This document shows, one piece after another, positions 22,201-34,197 of a stretch of 64,000 bases of DNA; positions within the stretch are counted from its first letter, which is position 1, and each line of letters opens with the position of its first letter. Under the pieces are notes generated by a model. That model saw only the letters and a program-made list of their open reading frames with translations. It was not told the DNA's origin and searched no databases. The DNA comes from Sipunculus nudus. Taxonomy: Eukaryota; Annelida; Sipuncula; Golfingiida; Sipunculidae. The stretch is taken from NCBI GenBank assembly GCA_026874595.1, contig CM049306.1:93675642-93739641 (forward strand), given 5' to 3'. A program made the position numbers and the translations under genes.

Positions 22201-25200
22201 AATTATTAGGAACACTTTGACAGTGTTTGATGACGTAAAAACATGCTCGTAACGACTTTCTGTTTCTCCTTTTTTTAAAAATAACTTTAATTTTCATTCT
22301 CGAGCTGGTTAGGTTGAATGATATATGTTCTGAAAGGTGCGGCTCCATCCTAATTGTATTCCGTTTGAGATATTAGGTTTTGATTTGAAAGAAATAAGTT
22401 CCCCTGACCTTATTTTAATTACATTTCATCGTCTTAGTTAAGCTTGGCTATAAGATTAATAGCTGACCGATCACACGATCTCTTAATCCGAACTAACAAT
22501 GTTTTTGGATTCATTTGGAATGAGAGGAAGAAAGGATATAATAAATAAACCTATCATTTACATAAAGGAATCTGAATGCGGCTTAAGAATTCTTGATCGT
22601 GGCAATAAACAAATGTGGCATGCAGAATGCTGAATCAAGTTTGCATTCAAAGTCTATTTAAAATGAAACAGCTCACTTAATTGTTTCATTAAACGGATCA
22701 CGAGAAGATCCACTTCGGGCTGATATTCGCGAGAATAAGCCGAACGAGTTTCATTTGTTCCGCTGAAGAACTATGTCATGAATGATAAATTGACTAAACA
22801 ATTGATTTTAATTGAAGTGCAGGGTTTATGACCTCTTTGACACGCTTATGATTGCCACTTTGAGGAAATGATAATTAGACCGATTTCTGTGGCAAGTTGA
22901 CTACTGACAGGGGAGCGAGGCTTTCCTATAAGTCTAATGAGTGGGTTAACTGAACTGCGAGCATAAAATTCTCAGATTGTTTAATCTATTAAGCTCGATA
23001 TAGAAATATTATGAATTAGACTCATTATTTTTAAAGTTATGTGTAAATTAGTTCATGTAATAAAACATAAACACCGTCTGGGATCAATAGGATATAGTCT
23101 GTGACACGCTTAGGTTGCGACCCAATACAATTTGTAGATTCATTCACTAACTTAAAAAAAGTAAAAACTAGTTAAAACTTGATTTCAGGTATCCTCCTAG
23201 ATCTTATATTTTTCTAACAATAATTTGGTTGCTTAACATTTAATTATGTCCTGTTTCTTTATCACCTGAGAAATAAGATAAACAAATCGACAATAATTAG
23301 GCGGTAAAAAAAGCAAGGTGTTTAGTTTATTTAGTTTGAGAAACTGAAAGCTCAAAAATGACGAAAATGGAGTATTTGTTTATAAAATAATAATAATCCT
23401 TTATAAATATAATAATGTAAAATTATCATGGTTTCACTTATCGAGTCAATATTGTAACTTATTAATTTTAATAAAGAATTTTTTTTCCATGAATTTTCGT
23501 TTTTTTTTCTTCTTCTTCTTGGACGTCTTACTGAAGTGGATATTACTCTCGGGGTACTTCTTGCTTACAGAATTAACTGAAAATATTTTCTTTATCAGCT
23601 TTCCTTCAACTTCTCACATTAATGTTGATTGTTTACTAAAACACTGGGCTACGACAGTTAAGTAGAATATTTACTCGGTCAATAACAGCAAAAAAAAAAG
23701 ATAACCAAGGTAAATGATCAAAATTATCATAATCTTCGTCTCTATTACATTATCACCCAACTACGCATTTCCTGTAATTAGTGACCTAATAACCATAATG
23801 AGCATTGATATTAAAAAAAAAAAACCTCACGGTTTTATGGATTCTTTAATATGTTCCGAAATAGGCAAATGCACCTGAAAACATTTTTGTACTTACTGAC
23901 CCATAGGCAAAAAATGGAAAATTACATGATTGTACTCTTAGATCTTCGGTTCGTTAGCTCTAAATGTAAAATGTCAATATTTGTTTGGAAATATTCCACT
24001 AAATCCCTAAGTCAATACGGAGAATTCTCAATAAAAGCTTAAAACTACAGGTGTGTGTGTGTGTGTAAACTAGTGTGCAGTGATACAGTATATCTTGTGG
24101 GCATTCCCTATAGAAAAACACACTGGATGACGTCATTTTGGCGGGAAACCCTCAGCCAAAGCAGACCTATGCGCGAAAATCTCTCCTTGGATCCTTCCCA
24201 GGTAGCAAAACCTAAAGCTGATTGGTCAAAACCGACTTGGGGTATTATAGGGGCTTGTTGTAGAACGACCTTAATGGGTTTCAGACAATGATATGTTGCA
24301 TATATACATATGTGAATAATTTCCATATTGACAAAATAGCCCACTTGTTTAACGTCAGCTCCTTGGGCCATTAGAATATGGATGGACGATGCCTAAAAAT
24401 GTATTTGTTCCAATCCAAATTGCACTGCACTGAATCAATACAGTCACAATAATTTCAAGTTAATGTAAAAAAAAAAAGAATGCAATCGCAATTGTCCATG
24501 TACCAAGAGCTCCGTCCAGTGTTATGTCCTCTATAAATGTAAAAGCGTCTGTAATACTTCGACTCGGGCAAAATATGCCAAGCAGTTCTGTGAAACCATT
24601 GATGGCAGTAGTTTTAACTTGTTAGACATCCAGGCTTTTTAGAGAGATACGTCTGAACACGAATGTTTTTAATAATTATGTCTTTATACTTTGTTTAAAG
24701 AAAAGATGAATTTTGATACAATATCGTCAACTTGCAAATTTCATAATTCTTAAAAAGCTGATTAATTTAATAAAATAAGCAAATTTTCTTTTTAATAAAA
24801 TGTGCCACTAATTGCCTCAATAATATCTCACCTTGTGGTACTGATCCTGAATATTTTTAGTAAATATTTAACAGTAGGAATTATAAAAAAATTAACCAGC
24901 AAAAGTGATTTAAATTACAAAATTGATTCTGTGCCTTTCTGTTTAGTCAATGGACCAAAAGAGGAGATCAGTAACACAAAACAATGTATAGCACGTTATT
25001 ACAGGTAAAACTAATTTGCTCCCCGGTATGCTGTGGCCCATATACGAACCCAAACATAACGCCGACATATATACTATAGGTTTACACAGTTAAAGATCAT
25101 ATAAGCGATCTTTTTACACGCATATACGCACACAAGCATAAATGTGCACACTTGGTTTAAGCTAAAGTAGGGTAAAGCAGATGTCCAGTTTAGATATCTG

Positions 25201-25405
25201 TTATTCATTGCGTCATTCTAATCTGAAGGAGGTCAAAAACAGTATATATTATATATGAAAAGATACAAAGATATGAAAATTAATAATAACAAGTTACTTT
25301 TTTAAGAAGGAAAAGAGGGCGCTCGAGCGCCATAGTTGAAGAAGTCAGGGACCCCCGCCCTAGGAGCTCCTTCAGCGACGATGAAGATGATATCTAAGTG
25401 AATGT
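19279..25405. other. Long noncoding stretch
   Basis: About 6 kb without a supported exon. Sequence at 22440-22960 is of high complexity and rich in homeodomain-type TAAT/ATTGATTTTAATTG cores, as developmental enhancers often are, but that is not decisive. Around 24112-24160 there is a perfect CRE in a context resembling part of the foldback element at 17511-18149. Just before 25406 a ~34-codon frame ending SSFSDDEDDI-stop precedes the LTR and could be a retroelement remnant or chance. Confidence 0.3.
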
Positions 25406-26244
25406 TGTTACGGAACCTAATATCAACAGATCACGCAGTCGTGACGAGCACAAATTCTGTTATGGAGTTAAAAAAAATGAGATTCTGTAACACTGGGCAG
25501 CGTGAAATGTCTAGGGGAAGTCAGTGGTGTTTTGTTTACAAATAATTATAATTTTTTCTTAAAACAACCCTAACATTACAATACACTAAATAAATACTAT
25601 TTCACAGTATAACAACAGAACAACAGCAAATCAATACAGTTACACAGTATAATAAATAAAGTGTACAGTACCTGGATACCACCAAAGTCAAAGCGACAGC
25701 AAGTCCTTTAAAATGTATAATCCAGATGAACAGTTCACATAAATCTTCTCAGAGAATAACAGTTAAGTTCAATCACAAAATCAATTTGTTGTAATCCAAA
25801 AGTGAAGTATGGATAGTGATCCCAAAGGCATACTGAAGACTAATTAAAATCCATTTCAAATTCGAAGAAGGTCTATAACTGCTGCAGTTATCGGAAAGGC
25901 CCACAAACTGACTCTTTCGTGTACGCTGGAATAGTTTTCTCTCCTCCCTCGGCTCTAAAACACAGCCCCCTATTTATAACTTTTCATCCAAAATTGCAGA
26001 AAATTATTTTTCACGAACAATCCAAAAGAACCTTACATAATTCACACGCCCATAGAACATTACAAGACGCGCTCATAGAGAGCGACCAGCCAAGAAAGTT
26101 CCAAATTAGTGTTATCGCTGTGTTTCTACTTTCCGCGAGAGTTCAGCAGGTGCGGTTATTTATAGCAGCGCACAGGGTTTGCGCCTGACACGAAACTGAA
26201 TGCCTAAAGACACATGTACCACAATAAAAGAGACACCTGTAACA
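25406..26244 (+). mobile_element. Solo (or 3') LTR of an LTR retrotransposon, copy 1
   Basis: The element begins TGTTACGG and ends CTGTAACA, a TG...CA terminal inverted repeat (TGTTAC/GTAACA). It is flanked by the 4-bp repeat ATGT (25402-25405 and 26245-26248). It is homologous end to end with 41326-42068. Plus-strand LTR signals are in order: a TATA-like CTATTTATAAC near 25968 and an AATAAA near 26222, so U3-R-U5 reads left to right. No internal gag-pol is attached on the right; the short acidic frame just upstream could be a remnant of the 3' coding end. The 25919-26188 open frame is not a gene. Confidence 0.8.
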
Positions 26245-26479
26245 ATGTTAATAATTATCTATTTACTATTAGACCAAAAGATTAGGAGAAATTTACAGGA
26301 TATAGAGATTAAAAGCTAAGATATATAAATATTAAACTGGGTGTAAGGTAAGACCAAGCTGACTTGACAAGGCTGCTTGCTTAGCAAATGTGATGTTAGT
26401 CTCTTTCTACATAGTATGTGGTACAATTATGTCTTGTACTTATTTGTTAAGATTTGTATTGAATTTAAATAATTTTTCC
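26245..26479. other. Noncoding spacer between LTR and reverse transcriptase relic
   Basis: AT-rich, no exon. Its right part may hold the decayed 3' end of the minus-strand non-LTR element. Confidence 0.3.
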
Positions 26480-27060
26480 TGTTGTAAGTGTTGACGGATT
26501 GTTCTTTTATGTAGGCCTAATCTTAAACAGTCGGTGTGTTTAGTTCTAATGTTTTAGTGAACCTGGTAACTCTTAAGGCTGCTCTGCGGACTTTATGTTG
26601 TTGAACTTCTTAAGTGAGTCCTAGCTGCTCCTATGAAAGCTATGGGATCGTATATGCCGATTGGGCGGATCCATTGTTTAAATAGATGTGTAACTGACTT
26701 TAGTTTAAGTCCGTCCTTCTTATAGCACACAGCCTTTAGAACATTAATCCTACTCCACATTAGTTTACTTATTTGCTCTATGTGAGGGAGCCAAGTGTTT
26801 TTTTTGTCACAAATTACACCTAGGAATCTGGCAGCGTCAGAATCTTTTAAATGTTCACCTAACAGTTTAAGGGTTCAGTATTTTTCTTGTTTGTACGCTT
26901 TACTTAACAAAATCGTTTGTGCTTTGGTTGGATTTAGTTTGATTCTCCAGGTGATGCACCAGTTTCAAAATAAATCCAACAACAAGTTCTGATCGAGGTA
27001 AAATTTCCCACGTACAATCTAATGATGCTCCACAATAGTGCAAAAATATCATGTATAAAA
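26480..27060 (-). pseudogene. Decayed non-LTR retrotransposon reverse transcriptase fragment
   Basis: Minus-strand translation gives the end of a LINE-type reverse transcriptase. From right to left in window coordinates: a broken YADD-like region near 27040, then NWCITWRIKLNPTKAQT, then RFLGVICDKKNTWLPHIEQI near 26780-26830, then the thumb with LFKQWIRPIGIYDPIAFIGAA near 26625-26680, then a frameshift and VRRAALRVT. These match the known order in CR1/Jockey-like elements (NPxKT, FLGV, WxPHI, IRP...Y). At least three stops and one or two frameshifts are visible, so it is not functional. The endonuclease and most of the RT palm are not recognisable. The plus-strand frame 26795-26992 is its shadow. 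Confidence 0.78.
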
Positions 27061-30000
27061 ACAATGGCTGAGCCAATGAAGGTCTAAGTTACAATTGCTG
27101 CAATATACTTTTTTTTTGGAAATATTCTTAAAGGTGATTCTTTTTTTCCAACACTTTTCGCAACCTTTATGTCAAATGAGTCATAATCAAAATTTTCAAA
27201 GTCCTCATGGGTACCTGCATTTTCGGTCGAGAAGCGAGAACCATTTTCCTATACACTGATAATATCCCCGTACTAGCCGAACACGTTTTACGGTAAAAAA
27301 TATTTACTGCTCATACAATGAATGACCTGTATACCACACGCTTATCCCCGAGAGCCCAAGTGAACCCCTCACATCGATCATGATGGCGTAAAGTCAGTGA
27401 TATACGCAGGCTTGCCAGTTTTCCTGGTTTACTTTATATGGCTGTATAAAACCTCAATGTTTCAGGGGCCACAATGTTACGCGTGACCGCTTAATAACGG
27501 ACAATAGCATCATGCAGTCGCAGACCTCTGCAATTTGCATTAGTCCTCATCCTTTGATAGTCTTTAATCAATGAATTACAAATATTGCTTCTGCCGCAAA
27601 CGTGTGGTAAAAACCGGTCTCCACTGCGGCAGCGGTACAATAAGTGTATTATTTTTAGTTGGGCTGTGTCAGTCCTATTAATCACCCTGGCCTTTATATG
27701 TTGGTATGTAGCAGAGACTCTCTCTTTGAACTACCACGTGTGGTTTGTTTTTAACTATATATTTGGGCCAGAATTGCTCGAGTACTATTCACAAATGTAA
27801 CACGCCAGAGCAACCATGCACAGCTAGCACACTATTGTACAACCTATGTAAGCAGTATTACAGTTATGTTTGAACTGAGATCATCTATCCGTTTACTAGA
27901 AAGAGCTTAGAAGGTGTCAAAAGTGTCGGTGTGTATAAATGAGTGAATCGATAACACAGGCGGGTAGGGTCGGGCAGTGTGCGAACATTTAAAAATAAAA
28001 CGCAAGTAACGTAAAACAAACGTATGTGATCTGATTCAGTAACGGGACCCATTAAAACAAGTATTTCACGTTTAAGGTTATAAGTGATTGTTGTCATGTA
28101 ATATCGGTCTGTGAACAACAATGACCTTTTTAGTCGATTGCCGGGCCTGGTCTCCACATATAAACTCGACTGTTTTGGTTAATATTGTGATTTCTAACAA
28201 ATTATTTGATATAATTTAGTTTACCTTTTAAAACTAAGATTTTTATGCTGATATTGAGCATTTTCTGATTCCCTTAGAATTGATACAAAACTATGAGAAA
28301 GCTATAATTTCTTTTGATTAAAAGTTGAACCATAATTTCAAGTGTTTTAATGAAAATATCAATTACCATAGTAACAAATTCGCCATATATTTTATGCATC
28401 ACCCAGTCATCAATCTGACGTGCAGCAATTAGCTCTACAACTGCCATATATCAATAAGTGTGGACGCCATTTTTTAAAACAGCAGCCTTTATAACACATA
28501 GAAGTTTGATTCTCGTATAATATTATGGTCCACGTGTCAGAATCAACCTATAACAAGTCAGGGAAATCGCCTTTTCAACCGTTGACATCATTGGCTTAAA
28601 CAACACACTAAGTTTCCTGTCATGAATATTCATGAATATCTATCAGTCTCTCCTACAGTGGTGGCCGTTAACGTAAAGTTGCCAGAACGTCTAGCCAGTA
28701 TTTTCGTAAACCACCTTGGAAACAATCCGTGAGATCCATAAACTCTTTGTAAACAGTGGGTTTCTTTTATTAATCTGAATCTGAAAAGGCAAGCTGCCAG
28801 GCGGGTGTTTGTCAAAGTTAAGATTTAAAGAGATGTGTATGAACTCCAAGGCAGGAAATATCAAAAATAAGAATAAAAGTCCTGGACTGTAATACTGTGC
28901 GTTTATTCCAAACTAAGAGGTAAATTTACCAAAGTTGCATGCAAAGCGAATTTAATTTTCATACATTTGCAGCGGAAATCGGTGAAAATGGCAAAAACTG
29001 GTTCTCTAAAATGTATGGTTCTCTGTCTTATAAAGTATAAAGCTTGATCTGTTGTATAATAGTAGATGGTTTCAATATAACTTTTTGTTAACTATAATGC
29101 TCCCTGCAGAATACATCTGGCATCTGAGCTTAGTTTTATCATTTCTAAAAGCAAACTATTAGAGCACAGGCGTTATTCAGGATCGTTTAACACTTGATAC
29201 AGTTTCGATAAAATATCACATAGCAGGTCACAAACACGCAAAATAAAAAGCAAACTTATCACATGATGTATAAAAAATACTGGTTTACCTGTTATGGGAA
29301 CCCACCTATGCAAGAAAAGAATGAGTTTTCATGACTGGTTTATTAAGTTTGACCTCCTGCATAAGACATGTTTTTATTTTCAGTTGAAATTGACCAATTT
29401 CATATTTTAGTCGATCGGACATTCCTAAAGAAAAAAATTATATATTAATGATAAAATTTCGTTTTGCTATGATTTGCTTGAGTTTTTTTTAGCAAAACTT
29501 CTCCTGTTATCATGTTGTCCCCTAATCATATGATTTATTAAAAGAAAATTAAAAAAAAAGTAGAAATAAATTGCCTTCCCTTTCTGGTTTCTGAAAAAAT
29601 TATGTGCCCTGGAAATCAACTTTTGTTCGTCTTACTTTTTTAGAGATGTTAAGCCACAACGTAGACACTATTACCGCACACAGCTCGTTTCGTCGTAGAC
29701 GGAAACAAAATCAATTACAGAGTGTGAGACATTATTCCCACGTGAAGTGTATAAAACTCCTGTAGCCACAAGACTCACGAAATGTCTCCTGCATTGTAAC
29801 ATTAACCTCTGACCTCGAACACATATGGTTTGGGACGTTTCCTGATTAGAGCGTCTGGCTATCTCAATAGTTTGTATATATTATATTCAATGTTCAATGC
29901 AGACGTCTTCAGTGTGGATGGCGGCCTAATACTTCTAATTGGAAGCTACTTAGGAGACGAGATCACTGGGTAATGATGAAGTTACTATAAGCTGTTTTAA

Positions 30001-32723
30001 TAGGTCTGGCACTAGACAGGTGCCACGCCCATCACCGTTTTTAAATAAATAAATAACCGTCCCCTCTAATCCGGAAAAAAAGAGGTTTCTATACAGGATT
30101 GAATCATTACATGCACAAACTATTGTATTTGAAAGGGGACGAAGAGACCAACGCGGTGGTGTTTGGTTCGTTATTAGTAAGTTTACTTTCGGAAAGATTC
30201 GTTTACATGAACCCTGACAGAGGTTTCGTATTAAACAAATATTTTTAATTATTTATACAATTACTGAGGCTCACCTTGAACAAGATGACCAAGAGTTAGA
30301 GCAGTGAAGCTTCAGTCCCAGCGCCTGATATACTGAATCAGTAAAAATGGTTTCTAAACGAGCAGAAGGACTTTCCTGAAGGATACCATCTTTCTTGGAA
30401 GATAACCGTAGGATATAATGAAAAATTTAAATTCACCTGGAGGTTAAACAAGGCTTGAATAATTGTCACTATATTATTATTATTAATTATATGAGGAGGA
30501 ATGAGACAGACAAAATAAACTACAACACTTAAATATCGGACGTATATAAAAAAATATTGCCGACTGGTATGATAAAAAATATTTAAAAAAATAACAGTTT
30601 TAGTGAAAAACATAAATCATTCGCTATCGGTGTAAACGAAAAAAAAAACAAAAAAAAACAAAAAAAACACGATAATTGTTAATATGATAGGATCTCCCGA
30701 ATCTGTCTAATGCCACAGAATTTGAAGCAGCATTGGATTGTACACTGTTACCAATATTGCTGCCAAGAGAATGGAACGCTGCGACTCGTAATCTGTATTT
30801 TAGCCTTTGTTCAGGATAACAAATGATCAAACAGGTTTAACGTGGCAGTCAGCGTGTTTTCTGTCACAATTACACTCGGATCAACTGGCCAGACGCTTTG
30901 TAGAACAGCATTATTGATTTTGATATTCATCTCGCGAGTCATTAACAATCCCTCATCAGCAACATAAACATTTTCATTGTGAGCCCCTGAGTATTTAAAA
31001 AGTTCAAGTCAGTTTGTTAATGGTCACATTTGTGTTGGGGTTTGATGTTACAAAATAAGTAAGACCCTGAAGAACATAGGAAGAGTGATGTTTAAAATAA
31101 AAATACGTATAGATTATTATTTTACGTAACTTTTACTTGGGAAGGGCTTAATGTCACTTCGATGCTTAAGAATCATAAAACATTACTTTAAGGAAGAGTA
31201 TTACATATAAACATCATATTTATATGCATACCAAAATTGCACTAACCGCAGGTTTAAGGAGATACGGACAGTGTACCCTAAAAAGCAAGAGGAAAAAACT
31301 AAAAACATGAAATTTTGTACGAAATCTGATTCCCTCATGCACAATATGGTCACAAATTTCATTCCAAATACAGTTCATGTTTTCCACAATAAAATAGTCA
31401 TAACACGGTCCTGATATTTCTCTCCCGATTTTCTATTTTTGTTTTACGTTAACAGGGAGAATTTCGGAGTCGAATGGCATCGAACCGACAAAATTCATGT
31501 TGCACAGATAGTAAAAGGTTTATCACGTTTCTAGTACAGATATCTTTTGCATTTAATGCTAAAAAAACATGTCTCCTGACCGTAACGGTAAGATCCAGGG
31601 GCCGCTATCGTCTGCTGAAACAACTAGTTTATGAGAAATCCCCGCGCGCAGAGAACAAAGCTTACCATTGTAAATCATTGATTAACAATTCACTTCTGAC
31701 TGATCTCATACAACCGAGAAATTTACTCCGCCAGGAATTTGACACTGCTTGGACTGCCAAGAAAACACAAATCGGGTATAGGAAAAGAAATCAGAGGGGG
31801 CAGGACTGGTGAAGCAAGTGTCACTTTGTATTTTATCAACATCATTACGCTTGAAGTGCTAGATTAAAGCAGACCTAAAATGTCTGTAGTTCATGATATT
31901 CTACTAGCCGTCAGTAGTGGTGTTAAAGCTGACACACTGAAAGTTTTATGGTACCATAAGGACAGGGAACGTTATCAGAAGATGCTTTGTATTCATCAAT
32001 CACCCAAGTCCCCTTAACAAAAATAAAAAAACGCAAAGTGAATTTCTCTCTAAGGAAAGGCCTAAGATACTTAAAAAACAACGCTAAATGTGTCATTCGT
32101 ATCTAAATTCTGAATAAATAGAATTAACGCATGCAACTTTAATGCCCTTATTTTCCTTTGACTATTTTGTTTAATAAAAAAATACTCATTCTGTTGAAGG
32201 AATTCTTAGGCTCATGGAATTAAATATCACGTTTAAGTTTCCCTTAGTTTCTTCAATATCACCAGCTTATGAAAATATACGTCCCGGTATGAGGACAAGG
32301 CTGTCATATCGTCAATGGAACAAACTGTGAGAGTGTATAAGAGACAAAGAGCAGTGAATAATGATAACGACATCCATTGATTTTAGTATGCACATCCGAG
32401 CTTCAGAAGGCTCCATCTATTATTGCTCGCATACCCGAGGGAAAATCCGTCTGGCCTCAAACCAGGTACTTAGCCAGTTCCGCTGTCTGTACCGTCTACG
32501 GTATCACATCGTGATTGACAACGGATAAAGCCGAGCGAGGGACGCATATCTGTGCTTTGTTTCCCGCATGTATTCAGAGTTAGGTAAACCTGTGAACAAT
32601 ATGCCCCAAGGTATGACACATATGTTACTATTACACAAGACGATAGTAAGCTGTTGATACGTCCGTCAGCGGCCACTGCATGTTGGCCTCGTTGTCTTTG
32701 TTAATGGTGGAAAGTGGGTATTT
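27061..32723. other. Long noncoding stretch
   Basis: About 5.7 kb of AT-rich sequence. The longest frame, 31474-31812 plus, has 112 residues with no motif or splice support. No repeat was recognised apart from A/T runs near 30640-30670. Confidence 0.35.
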
Positions 32724-32978
32724 GCCTCCGCTAGGAGGGAATGCTTTCATTCCCGTTCCTGTGTGTGTTTGTGTGGGTTTGTTTAGGTACAACATCACTC
32801 ACGCAATCATGAAATTTTCAATTCATTTCGGGAATTGGCCAGTGAAGAAACAACTAGATTTTGGCGTGGATCCTGCTCATGATCGGATCCAGGAAGGTTA
32901 TCAAAGAATAGTAACAAATCAAAGTCACTTATGCACAAATATCCCTGGGAATATGGGCTCAATAAGTGAATGGCGGAG
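32724..32978 (+). repeat. Dispersed repeat family R3, copy 1
   Basis: It shares the landmarks GCTTTCATTCCCGTTC, a GTGTGTTTGTGTG run, ACTCACGCAATCATGAA, a BamHI/EcoRI-like variable middle, and ATAAGTGAATG with 44041-44310, in the same order and orientation. Identity is moderate with small indels. The 32680-33006 frame runs through it and is probably not coding. Confidence 0.65.
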
Positions 32979-33140
32979 CCCAGCTTATGTTCACTTGTCT
33001 CTCTGACAGTGTAAGTGAATCATTTTATGTGTACCTCAACGATGCTGCGCAGTTATTTTGAAATTATTGTCAGTCGACACGGCCTGTTTGTGCAGTAACC
33101 CGATGAACTGATATGCAGTACTAACTACTTGGGCGTTGTC

Positions 33141-33402
33141 AGATGTGTTGTATAGGTCACTGTGGACATGGCCTGATGTGTTGTATTGACACTGTGAGCA
33201 TGGCATGATGTGTTGTATTGACACTGTGGGCATGGCATGATGTGTTGTATTGACAGATGTTTTTTTTACACTGGGGGCATAGCCTGCTGTATTGTTTTGA
33301 CACAGTTGGCTTGGCCTCGCGTGTTGTATTGACATTGTTGGCATGGCCTGATGTGTTGTTTTTACACTGTGGGCATGGCCAGATGTGCTTTATTGACTTT
33401 GT
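33141..33402. repeat. Minisatellite, about eight units of 32 bp
   Basis: The unit GACACTGTGGGCATGGCATG plus ATGTGTTGTATT repeats. Perfect 32-base spacing holds between 33174 and 33238, with diverged units to the right. The minus-strand frame 33036-33344 and the plus-strand frame 33257-33559 are repeat artefacts. Confidence 0.85.
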
Positions 33403-33540
33403 AGACTGCCTTATTGTTCGCTTTATTCACTACTACCTGATGTGCGGTATGCGCACATTAGCTGTTTGGTATGGCAACTGTGTCAATGACACCCATTGTG
33501 GACATTTTCGTTACGTTTCTGTTTGCAGACACCGTGCTGG

Positions 33541-33640
33541 TAAGCAATTTAAGGATTGATTCGAGAGTAATTCGTTTCAATCTAGTTAAACGGGGCATGG
33601 GGAAACTAAAAGGTTGTCATCCTGACGTCACCATGTGTGT
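33541..33640 (+). repeat. ~95-bp conserved element, copy 1
   Basis: It contains AAGGATTGATTC, TAATTCGTTTCAATCT, GTTAAACGGGGCA, GGGAAAC and CCTGACGTCACCAT in that order. The same series recurs at 35205-35300 in the same orientation, and unrelated sequence surrounds both. The CRE octamer is kept in both. Confidence 0.75.
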
Positions 33641-33695
33641 AATTTTCTAAATATGCCACTGTCGGCATGGCTTGAGTTGGTATACCCGTCACGCG

Positions 33696-33733
33696 AATGT
33701 TGTGCGATGTTCACAGAACATTCGCACAACATT
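33696..33733. repeat. Hairpin: 17/18-base inverted repeat with 3-base loop
   Basis: Left arm AATGTTGTGCGATGTTC, loop ACA, right arm GAACATTCGCACAACATT; pairing is perfect except for one bulged T. The following 450 bases contain further scattered TTCGCG/TCGCAA words. Confidence 0.8.
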
Positions 33734-34182
33734 TGTGAAATATTCTCACGACGATTCGCGCCCAAACTGTCAGATTCTCATTTTTATCTCTAATTATTCA
33801 TAATCTAGTTGCAAAGGTAGCGAACTCCTCACAAAGTTGTCTCGCAGTTCTCGCACTATATTACTTGCAGAAACTGACTTAGGATAGTTCAAGACAGGTT
33901 CAAGACATCAGCGACGCCCCTGTTGTCTTGCGAACTATTTTAACAAATTATTTCAATTTTTTGCGACAAGGGAGGGACACTTCGCGAATCAAGTGAGGAA
34001 ATTGAGATCCGCCGTTAATGTTCCAAGACACTTTTGATACCCTCTCGCGAATGCCGTTCGCAATTTGTCGCAAGCTGTCGCAGCACAGTGAGATACAGAC
34101 TTAAATTTCTGTACACAGGTGGGAATAAGTTTGAACCAGACGCGGTCAGTGGCGCAAAAAAAAAAAATAAACACAGCACACG

Positions 34183-34197
34183 GGCCACCTGGTGGCC
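34183..34197. promoter_or_regulatory. CTCF-like symmetric site
   Basis: GGCCACCTGGTGGCC is a 7-1-7 inverted repeat. On the minus strand CCACCAGGTGGC fits the bilaterian CTCF core CCASYAGRKGGC. Similar words arise by chance, so binding is only a possibility. Confidence 0.25.

Noticed and set aside
31474-31812. 112-residue plus-strand open frame
   Set aside because: No domain, signal peptide or splice support; length is within chance for 64 kb of six-frame sequence.
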